Part shown: positions 1-4,561 of the stretch, in pieces | How the letters are laid out: every line of letters starts with the position of its first letter | Numbering within the stretch: position 1 is the first letter of the stretch | Source: Bryobacteraceae bacterium | GTDB lineage: Bacteria > Acidobacteriota > Terriglobia > Bryobacterales > Bryobacteraceae | Direction of reading: 5' to 3' | DNA: 6,183 nucleotides | Assembly (NCBI GenBank): GCA_025350445.1 | Contig: JANXXV010000401.1 | Coordinates: forward strand, 1-6,183 | The notes under the pieces: model-generated | Told to the model about the DNA's origin: nothing | Databases searched by the model: none | The model's input: only the letters and a program-made list of their open reading frames with translations | Position numbers and translations under genes: made by a program

Positions 1-82
1 GGTGGTACGAGCCGGATAAGTCGAGAGGCTTACGTCCGGTCCTGTGAGAGGCTCGGGGTGCAAATCCCCGGGCCTACCCGGC
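1..82 (+). mobile_element. Group II intron, 3' end only (domains V and VI)
   Basis: This is the catalytic 3' tail of a self-splicing group II intron; the ribozyme body and any reverse transcriptase/maturase would lie off the left edge. Domain V fits 9-42, a 34-nt hairpin. It has the AGC catalytic triad at 10-12, an outer stem 9-16 with 35-42, a two-base CG bulge at 33-34, an inner stem 17-22 with 27-32, and a GNRA loop GAGA at 23-26. The outer stem has one A10-C41 mismatch. Domain VI follows: 50-58 pairs with 66-74, and A76 can be read as the bulged branch-point adenosine if A49-T75 and G48-C77 pair around it. The 3' end is placed at about 82 from the CCTACCC-type ending and is uncertain by several bases. 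The domain architecture is seen directly; whether the intron is active cannot be judged. Confidence 0.8.
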
Positions 83-106
83 GTGCCGGGGCGCAATCCC
101 CGGCAC
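83..106. repeat. GC-rich hairpin just after the intron end, resembling its domain VI
   Basis: GTGCCGGGG at 83-91 pairs perfectly with CCCCGGCAC at 98-106 around the loop CGCAAT, giving nine pairs. The core (87-104) is nearly the same as the tip of intron domain VI (54-72): CGGGG, then TGCAAAT or CGCAAT, then CCCCGG. It could be a partial duplication of the domain VI hairpin or part of the 3' flanking target. There is no T-tract on either side, so it is not a convincing terminator. Confidence 0.5.
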
Positions 107-255
107 TCGACCTGATCCCCTGCCTCGGCTTCCCGGATCAACGGCAGCAGCCAAGTGGATGGCCGCGCAGCAGGGGGCGCTGCCGTCCTGACATTGCCCG
201 CAGTTCCCGCGCAGGCAAACTATCTACGGCGATCACCTCGCACGGGCCCGGCCCG

Positions 256-694
256 TCACGCTGTTCCGGGCGCCTGAATCACCACCAACATCCGAGCCTT
301 CCGGTGCGCGCGAAAATCCGCTCGCGCCGGCTTAAACGTCGAGCCCATCGCGTCCAACGTGAATCCGCGGCCCTGGCCTTCCTCCATCCAGGCACGCAGG
401 AACGTGTCGATCCCATTCTTCCCGGCGCGATTTTCGATCTCGCGGACAAAGACTCCAGATCCGGCCTGTCCCTTTACCCAGCCGCGCGCCGCCAGGTCCT
501 GATAGGCCGCACTTACCGAATTTGGATGCACCTTCAAAATTTGGATGCACCTTCAATCGCCGAGCCAGCTCTCGCACGCCGGGCAATCGCTCGGCCGGCC
601 CGATCCTCTTGCTGAGAATTCCAAACAGCAGTTGTGCGCTCAGTTGCTCACGAATTGAAATAGCGCAGTGGCGTGAAATCCAAATCCGATCCAT
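256..694 (-). pseudogene. GntR-family regulator, frameshifted by a 19-bp tandem duplication
   Basis: This is a winged-helix DNA-binding repressor remnant. The first part reads from ATG at 694 and begins MDRIWISRHCAISIREQLSA, followed by ERLPGVRELARRLKVHPN, a typical GntR helix-turn-helix. At KVHPN a perfect 19-bp duplication (519-556) throws the frame, and reading continues as unrelated residues. The other frame resumes with KVHPNSVSAAYQDLAARGWV and GQAGSGVFVRE, the rest of the helix-turn-helix and the wing, and runs to a stop at 256-258. Removing one copy gives a continuous 139-residue protein, with the effector part apparently ending early after ARMLVVIQAPGTA. Regulators of this style in Acidobacteriota are usually longer, from memory, so the C-terminus may also be lost. 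In another frame just beyond (about 130-270) CEVIAVDSLPARELRAM could be a remnant, but this is weak. It lies 31 bp downstream of the HDOD gene on the same strand and may share its transcript. Confidence 0.8.
519..556. repeat. Perfect 19-bp tandem duplication
   Basis: The unit aatttggatgcaccttcaa occurs twice with no spacer, at 519-537 and 538-556. Nineteen is not a multiple of three, so the duplication shifts the reading frame of the GntR gene within the recognition helix. The copies are identical, which points to a recent event or a reversible slippage site. Confidence 0.97.
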
Positions 695-725
695 TGAGGT
701 CCAGCGTCAATGTTATCCGGTATCC

Positions 726-2171
726 TCAAGCCTGGTGCGTCTTCCCGATCCCCTCGGCAATCAGATCGCGTACTCGAACCAGCCCCGCCCGAAAGTTCTC
801 CAAACCCACGGCGCGTCCCCGCTTGCCGGCGTACAAACAACCGGCCACCTTCCGGTCCACCACAATCGGAAACAGTGCAAAGGCGCTCGCCTCCAGCGTC
901 TTCGCAAATCCCGACTGCCGATACCGATCGTCCCGAGCCCCGTCTACCAGCACGTCCACCTTGCTTCGCAGCGCCGCCGAGACAGGCCCTTCTCCGCGGT
1001 CAATCGGAAAATCGAAGCGCCCTAAGATATTCCCGCCGGAATCCCCGCTCACCAACCGGCCGCGAATCATCGTGCAGTCTTCGTTCACCAGGCCGAAAAT
1101 AACCACGTCGAAGCCAGCCGCCTGCACGCCGTCCAAAAGTTGCATCAGGAATGGAGTAATCAGAATGCCGCCCGATTGCAGCTCGCGCGAAGCCACCTCC
1201 ACCGCCGCGTCCAGAGACGGCCCGTATTCCAGATTCGATTCGGCAAGTTGCGCCTGCCGCTCAAGCCGCAACAGGTCAACCGGGATGCGCAGCGCCGTCA
1301 GCATCTGCGCCGTCTCACTGTTTGCCGCTCCAGCCAGCCGCTTCAGATCCCGCAGCGGGATCAGCGTAGCCCGGCCGTGCGGATCGATTATCGTCCCCAG
1401 GTGCATCGACTCAATCCCGGTCCCCTTGCGATACAGCGCGTCCGTCATCTGTTGGCCGTATTCGGCAATCGACGCCAGGCAGCGCTCCAGCGGCGCCGAA
1501 CCGGCCGCTCCCGGACCGCCAAGGCACAGTCGTACACTCGGCGGAAGATTCCACGCGGCCGCGATCTCAGCGCCAATCACTTCCCACCGGAAACTCAACA
1601 CCCGGACACACGCCGCTTGCGCCGTCAGCTTCTTTGCATGCATCGCCACAATAATGTCGCTGTACTCCTCCGGGAAATGACAGGCGATCAACACTTCACC
1701 CAAATTCCGCAGCAGGGAACAAAGAAAGGCCTCCTCCGGACGCGGATAGCCGACGGCCACCGCCACTTCGCGGCCGTGAACCGCGCTAATCACCGATAGC
1801 ACCATCAGCTCGCGCAATCCAGGCGAGCGGTTAGCGAAGTGTTCTATGTAGCGCACCGCACTCACCCTGCTGCGGATCGTCTCCCATCCCAACAGCGTCA
1901 CCGCATGCGCCACCGTCACAATCGGGCGCCCCGACCGGTTATATAGAACGGAGTTGGCCGCTTGTAACATCTGCGACGTCAAGCCCACGTCTTTCAAAAT
2001 GATTCGCGAAAGCTGGCTGGAACTGTTCTCAAGTTGGTAAGTGCCGGCGATCAGCTCCCCAGCGTGTAAACGAAACGGAGGGATCACCTCGTTGGCCGCA
2101 ATATGGGCCAGACAGGCCCGCAGCTTGGCTTCCCGGGTCGACCGCGGCGAATCTGTTATTGTAGAGGTCAC
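726..2171 (-). CDS. HDOD-domain signalling protein with GAF-like C-terminus
   Basis: This is a 481-residue, probably cytoplasmic protein without signal peptide or membrane segments. The HDOD domain covers about residues 20-230. It has the family-like stretch LSRIILKDVGLTSQMLQAAN near 54-73, then NRSGRPIVTVAHAVTLLGW near 78-96. Where an active HD phosphohydrolase would have LLHDIG, it reads LLRNLG (153-158), so the metal-binding HD pair is missing, as is usual for HDOD. Residues about 320-470 look GAF-like, with a late FALFPIVVDRKVAGCLYAGK (431-450) typical of the last GAF strands. HDOD proteins are generally linked to signalling, often with cyclic nucleotides or stress; the ligand here is unknown. 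The start is GTG at 2171; an in-frame TGA lies three codons upstream, so no longer form exists. AGAAGG lies only one base before GTG, which is too close for a normal ribosome binding site. It is divergent from rplA and lies upstream of the broken GntR gene. Confidence 0.88.
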   Translation of the reverse strand: MTSTITDSPRSTREAKLRACLAHIAANEVIPPFRLHAGELIAGTYQLENSSSQLSRIILKDVGLTSQMLQAANSVLYNRSGRPIVTVAHAVTLLGWETIRSRVSAVRYIEHFANRSPGLRELMVLSVISAVHGREVAVAVGYPRPEEAFLCSLLRNLGEVLIACHFPEEYSDIIVAMHAKKLTAQAACVRVLSFRWEVIGAEIAAAWNLPPSVRLCLGGPGAAGSAPLERCLASIAEYGQQMTDALYRKGTGIESMHLGTIIDPHGRATLIPLRDLKRLAGAANSETAQMLTALRIPVDLLRLERQAQLAESNLEYGPSLDAAVEVASRELQSGGILITPFLMQLLDGVQAAGFDVVIFGLVNEDCTMIRGRLVSGDSGGNILGRFDFPIDRGEGPVSAALRSKVDVLVDGARDDRYRQSGFAKTLEASAFALFPIVVDRKVAGCLYAGKRGRAVGLENFRAGLVRVRDLIAEGIGKTHQA

Positions 2172-2215
2172 GCCTTCTTGTCATTTCGGCAATTTCGCCG
2201 GAGATTTGAGACGGC

Positions 2216-2244
2216 TTGCAATTCGATAACCAGTTTGTTACACT
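2216..2244 (+). promoter_or_regulatory. Candidate sigma-70 promoter for rplA operon
   Basis: TTGCAA (2216-2221), a 17-bp spacer and TACACT (2239-2244) match the -35 and -10 consensus at four of six positions each. This is the best such pair I found in the divergent gap, and rplA needs a promoter here because its left neighbour is transcribed the other way. It would give a leader of about 100 nt. The match is modest, and housekeeping promoters of this phylum are not well known to me. I found no convincing promoter for the minus-strand HDOD gene. Confidence 0.4.
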
Positions 2245-2263
2245 TTTGTTTTCACCTGCTGTT

Positions 2264-2285
2264 ATGTGGCGAACCAGTGCCACGT
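2264..2285 (+). promoter_or_regulatory. First hairpin of the rplA leader
   Basis: ATGTGGC (2264-2270) pairs with GCCACGT (2279-2285) around the loop GAACCAGT, giving seven pairs with one T-G wobble. It sits about 15-20 nt after the candidate start of transcription and before the possible L1 site. It has no T-tract, so it is not a terminator by itself. Confidence 0.4.
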
Positions 2286-2290
2286 CACCT

Positions 2291-2333
2291 TGGGAGGCGG
2301 AAGGCGTAATCGCTGTATGAACGCTGGAAGCCG
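2291..2333 (+). promoter_or_regulatory. Possible L1 autoregulatory site in the rplA leader
   Basis: GGC (2296-2298) pairs with GCC (2330-2332), and GGCG (2303-2306) pairs with CGCT (2322-2325). They are separated by a symmetric GGAA/GGAA internal loop (2299-2302 and 2326-2329) able to form four consecutive G-A pairs. The flanking words TGGGAGGC (2291-2298) and TGGAAGCCG (2325-2333) resemble the two strands of the L1-binding region of E. coli 23S rRNA, which I recall as UGGGAGGC and UGGAGCCG. L1 is known to repress its own operon by binding an mRNA mimic of that site. A competing fold pairs GGCG with CGCT at 2311-2314. The structure is seen in the sequence; its role is inferred. Confidence 0.45.
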
Positions 2334-2345
2334 TTTGTACCAGTT

Positions 2346-2350
2346 GAGGA
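2346..2350 (+). promoter_or_regulatory. rplA ribosome binding site
   Basis: GAGGA lies four bases before the ATG at 2355. It is the only purine-rich Shine-Dalgarno-like stretch next to this start and supports it. It lies 13 bases after the possible L1 site, so a bound L1 protein could plausibly hinder ribosome loading. Confidence 0.6.
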
Positions 2351-2354
2351 TTTC

Positions 2355-3068
2355 ATGAGTCAGAAACAAGGTAAGAAATTTTTGTCTGCCGCCGGGCAGG
2401 TTGAGTCCCGTGCGTATCAGCTCGAGGAAGCCGTCCCGCTCGTGCAAAAGATCAAGTTCGCCAACTTCGATGAAACTGTCGAGTTGCACATGCGTCTCGG
2501 AGTCGATCCGAAGCACGCCGACCAGATGGTCCGCGGCACTCTGGTTCTGCCGCACGGTCTTGGAAAGAAGAAGATTGTGCTGGTGATCGCATCGGGCGAC
2601 AAGATCCGCGAGGCGCAGGAAGCCGGCGCCGACTTCGTGGGTGGGGAAGATATGGTCGCCAAGATCCAGACCGAAGGCTGGACCGCTTACGACGCTGTGA
2701 TCGCGACGCCGGATATGATGCGCTCGGTAGGTAAACTCGGTAAAGTGCTCGGGCCCCGCGGCCTGATGCCCAACCCGAAAACCGGAACCGTCACCCAGGA
2801 TGTCGCCGGAGCAATTCGCGAAACCAAAGCTGGTAAAATTGAATTCCGCGTCGACAAGACCGGCGTCATTCACGCCCCGGTTGGCAAGGTTAGCTTCGAG
2901 ACGCCAAAATTGCTTGCCAACGCGGCCAGTTTGCTCGCCGCGGTGGTCAAGGCGAAGCCCGCCGCCGCCAAGGGCAAATACGTCAAGAGCGTCACTATCT
3001 GCTCCACCATGGGTCCTGGCATCTCGCTCGATGTCAGCTCGTTCAACGCGAAGCCGGTTGCCAACTAA
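2355..3068 (+). CDS. rplA: 50S ribosomal protein L1
   Basis: L1 forms the mobile stalk of the large ribosomal subunit near the E site, helps release deacylated tRNA, and represses its own operon by binding mRNA. The protein has 237 residues, close to the 234 of E. coli. The L1 signature [19 protein letters not shown] is at 128-146. Domain I is formed by the N-terminal roughly 65 residues and the C-terminal part from about 160, with domain II between, including [11 protein letters not shown] (71-81). The C-terminal [12 protein letters not shown] (216-227) is typical of the family. The ATG at 2355 is supported by GAGGA four bases upstream. It is followed after 31 nt by rplJ. Unusually, rplK does not precede it; the upstream neighbour is divergent, so L1 is probably the first gene of this transcript. 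Confidence 0.98.
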   Translation: MSQKQGKKFLSAAGQVESRAYQLEEAVPLVQKIKFANFDETVELHMRLGVDPKHADQMVRGTLVLPHGLGKKKIVLVIASGDKIREAQEAGADFVGGEDMVAKIQTEGWTAYDAVIATPDMMRSVGKLGKVLGPRGLMPNPKTGTVTQDVAGAIRETKAGKIEFRVDKTGVIHAPVGKVSFETPKLLANAASLLAAVVKAKPAAAKGKYVKSVTICSTMGPGISLDVSSFNAKPVAN

Positions 3069-3099
3069 GGCTTCGGGAACTTAACCGGGGACATTATCA

Positions 3100-3627
3100 A
3101 TGAAGAAAAAATCCGAAAAAGAAAAAGACCTCGACGCCTTGCGCCAAGAGTTGCGGCAGTCGCCCAACATCTTTGTCACCGGCTTTGAGAAAATCACCGT
3201 CCAACAGGACTTCGAATTACGCAAGACGGTGAAGCAGGCGGGCGGTAAGTATCAGGTTGTGAAGAATAACCTTGCCGCGAAGGCGTCTGAAGGGTTGCCT
3301 TCCCAGGAGTTGCTCGGCGCTTTGAAGGGCATGACTTCCCTGGCATATACAACTTCCGATCCGGTGGCGCTCGCCAAGGCCCTCACCACCTACGCAAAGG
3401 CGGTTCCCGCTTTCACCTTCAAAGCGGGCTTCGTCGAAGGCCGCGCCGTTGAGGTCAAAAGCATTCACGAACTGGCCAATCTTCCGTCGCGTGACGAACT
3501 TCTGTCCAAAGTATTGTGGCTCATTCAATCTCCGGCGCAGCGCCTGGTTACTGCGATGAATGGAGTGGGGCGGAATCTCGCCGTCGTGGTGGATCAGGGT
3601 GTCAAGGAAAACAAGTTTAGCAGTTAG
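3100..3627 (+). CDS. rplJ: 50S ribosomal protein L10
   Basis: L10 anchors the L7/L12 dimers to the ribosome at the base of the GTPase-stimulating stalk and binds 23S rRNA beside L11. The protein has 175 residues, ten more than in E. coli. The core ITVQQDFELRKTVKQAGGKY (32-51) followed by QVVKNNLAAKA (52-62) is the usual rRNA-binding region. The C-terminal helix that carries L7/L12 dimers corresponds to about 130-175. Lysine-rich residues 1-9 form a basic start. GGGGA at 3087-3091 gives a spacing of eight to the ATG. The gap to rplA is only 31 nt, too short for the long L10 leader RNA known from other bacteria, so the classic L10-L12 autoregulatory leader is not evident here. rplL follows after 48 nt. 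Confidence 0.97.
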   Translation: MKKKSEKEKDLDALRQELRQSPNIFVTGFEKITVQQDFELRKTVKQAGGKYQVVKNNLAAKASEGLPSQELLGALKGMTSLAYTTSDPVALAKALTTYAKAVPAFTFKAGFVEGRAVEVKSIHELANLPSRDELLSKVLWLIQSPAQRLVTAMNGVGRNLAVVVDQGVKENKFSS

Positions 3628-3675
3628 GCTTTCGGTTTCAATTTCAGTTCTTAAATTATTGGGAGTGTAAGGAAA

Positions 3676-4053
3676 ATGGCTGATATCAACGGTATTGCAG
3701 AACAGATTCAAGGGCTGACGCTCCTCGAGGCGTCACAGCTCGTCAAGTTGCTCGAAGAAAGGCTCGGCGTTTCAGCCGCTGCTGCCTCGGTTGCGGCGGC
3801 TCCGGCCGCGGGCGGCGCGGCCGCTGCTCCGGTGGAAGAAAAGACCGAATTCACCGTGGTCCTCACCGCCGTGGGCGCAAACAAGATCAACGTCATCAAG
3901 GCGGTTCGCGAAGTCACCAGCCTCGGCCTCAAAGAAGCCAAGGATCTGGTGGACGGTGCCCCCAAGCCCATCAAGGAAGGCGTTAACAAGGACGAAGCGG
4001 AAAGCATCAAGAAGAAATTTACCGAAGCTGGCGCTACCGTCGAAGTTAAGTAA
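3676..4053 (+). CDS. rplL: 50S ribosomal protein L7/L12
   Basis: L7/L12 is the multicopy acidic stalk protein that recruits and stimulates the translational GTPases EF-Tu, EF-G, IF2 and RF3. The protein has 125 residues, a normal length. Residues 1-33 form the dimerisation domain that binds L10. Residues 34-54 are an alanine-, glycine- and proline-rich hinge ([12 protein letters not shown]). Residues 55-125 form the globular factor-binding domain, with [20 protein letters not shown] (70-89) and [13 protein letters not shown] (91-103). AAGGA lies at 3669-3673 very close to the ATG, and GGGAG at 3661-3665 lies ten bases upstream as an alternative ribosome binding site. It stands 48 nt after rplJ and 508 nt before rpoB, so the dense gene spacing ends here. 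Confidence 0.98.
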   Translation: MADINGIAEQIQGLTLLEASQLVKLLEERLGVSAAAASVAAAPAAGGAAAAPVEEKTEFTVVLTAVGANKINVIKAVREVTSLGLKEAKDLVDGAPKPIKEGVNKDEAESIKKKFTEAGATVEVK

Positions 4054-4120
4054 AAGGTGCAGTAAGCTTTTTGCCGGCAATAAGATAGGTAGCTTTTAGG
4101 CCGTCGGTATGATTTTTGGA

Positions 4121-4147
4121 GGCAGTCTGATCTGCAGTTGGACTGCC
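4121..4147 (+). terminator. Possible attenuator hairpin after rplL
   Basis: GGCAGTC (4121-4127) pairs perfectly with GACTGCC (4141-4147). The stem can extend inward by T-G, G-T and A-T pairs to a TCTGCAG loop. It is followed by ATCCTTCTTTG, which is only partly T-rich, so termination would be weak or partial. This suits an attenuator between rplL and rpoB, as known from E. coli, but the weak T-tract leaves it uncertain. Confidence 0.35.
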
Positions 4148-4254
4148 ATCCTTCTTTGACGCTGGTGTTTGCGTCTGCTAGACTGTGGATTGAATATGGT
4201 CTGACCGGATACGTAGCCGGACTTTTGCCTGTGAATCTTTCATCCTGCGGTATT

Positions 4255-4281
4255 GTGCATCGCTTCTTCGGAAGTATGCAC
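4255..4281 (+). promoter_or_regulatory. Stable cUUCGg hairpin in the rpoB leader
   Basis: GTGCAT (4255-4260) pairs with ATGCAC (4276-4281). After a bulged C4261 and a G4262-T4275 wobble, CTTC (4263-4266) pairs with GAAG (4271-4274) around TTCG. This gives 11 pairs capped by C(UUCG)G, one of the most stable RNA tetraloops. No T-tract follows, so it is more likely a processing, stability or protein-binding element than a terminator. Confidence 0.55.
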
Positions 4282-4291
4282 CGTTTAGCCT

Positions 4292-4319
4292 TGCGCTATT
4301 CTTCCCTGGGAGTAGTGTA
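4292..4319 (+). promoter_or_regulatory. Second hairpin of the rpoB leader
   Basis: TGCGCTATTC (4292-4301) pairs with GAGTAGTGTA (4310-4319), including three G-T wobbles, around the loop TTCCCTGG. It stands ten bases after the cUUCGg hairpin, so the two could stack as adjacent stems in the rpoB leader RNA. The wobble pairs make it less secure than its neighbour. Confidence 0.35.
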
Positions 4320-4495
4320 TGGTTTTGTCGACCGCTGTATAGGTTCTTCTTTCTCAGAGCAGCGTTACTCTCCTGATCGTTCAATATCCTCCGGTTTCCT
4401 CAGTTGTCTTCTGTTTTCTGGTTCTCATTTGTCATTGCTTGCGGATGTTGGAAGTGCGCGAGACGCGTTTCCGGTCCGCTGTTGTGCTTTTTGTA

Positions 4496-4541
4496 CCGGC
4501 GTTTTACAGAACGTCAGAGCCTGATGCTCTTGACGTGCCGG
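4496..4541 (+). promoter_or_regulatory. Stem-loop just upstream of the rpoB ribosome binding site
   Basis: ACGTCAGAGC (4511-4520) pairs with GCTC (4526-4529) and TGACGT (4531-4536), with one bulged T4530 and a CTGAT loop, giving ten pairs. An outer CCGGC (4496-4500) can pair with GCCGG (4537-4541), leaving ten bases bulged on the 5' side. The stem ends nine bases before the AGGAG of rpoB. Its position suggests control of translation start or mRNA processing; this is inferred. Confidence 0.5.
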
Positions 4542-4550
4542 CTTTCAGCT

Positions 4551-4555
4551 AGGAG
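4551..4555 (+). promoter_or_regulatory. rpoB: rpoB ribosome binding site
   Basis: AGGAG lies six bases before the ATG at 4562, an ideal spacing, and fixes the rpoB start. It is the strongest Shine-Dalgarno sequence in the window. Confidence 0.85.
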
Positions 4556-4561
4556 TGGAAC

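Larger units (their letters stand above)
4054..4561 (+). other. Long structured rplL-rpoB untranslated region
   Basis: This 508-nt stretch has no convincing gene. An open frame at 4138-4524 gives a Ser-, Leu- and Cys-rich protein of no recognisable family and lacks a ribosome binding site. The coding strand is T-rich and A-poor: positions 4381-4440 contain 30 T and only 6 A, unlike the neighbouring genes. Several hairpins can form (4121-4147, 4255-4281, 4292-4319, 4333-4364, 4496-4541). In E. coli the same interval holds an attenuator and an RNase III processing site, which set the ratio of ribosomal protein to polymerase subunits. A similar role is plausible here but not shown. No strong promoter was found; TATGAT at 4108-4113 has no matching -35. 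Confidence 0.6.

Noticed and set aside
54..72. GGGGTGCAAATCCCC looks like a tRNA T-arm
   Set aside because: No acceptor, D or anticodon arms fit around it, and it falls exactly where domain VI of the group II intron is expected.
242..256. ACGGGC-CCG-GCCCGT hairpin at the end of the GntR remnant
   Set aside because: Six pairs with a three-base loop and no T-tract on either strand; in GC-rich DNA this is weak evidence for a terminator.
58..615. 185-residue open frame on the + strand
   Set aside because: Arg/Pro/Ser-rich composition, no family resemblance, and antiparallel to the recognisable GntR sequence.
673..1680. 335-residue open frame on the + strand
   Set aside because: Low-complexity Ser/Arg/Pro composition and complete antisense overlap with the HDOD gene, which has clear domains.
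2262..2873. 203-residue open frame on the minus strand across rplA
   Set aside because: It is a shadow of the unmistakable L1 gene, with no recognisable domain.
4062..4107. Imperfect direct repeat of AGCTTTT followed by GCCGG or GGCCG after rplL
   Set aside because: Short and imperfect; not above what can occur by chance in a T-rich spacer.
4108..4113. TATGAT as a -10 element of an internal rpoB promoter
   Set aside because: No -35-like hexamer at 16-18 bp upstream and no extended -10 TG.
4429..4434. TTGTCA as a -35 element before rpoB
   Set aside because: Good hexamer match but no -10-like sequence at the right distance.
4138..4524. 128-residue open frame between rplL and rpoB
   Set aside because: No ribosome binding site, no family resemblance, and its composition follows the T-rich bias of the spacer; the structured RNA reading explains the region better.
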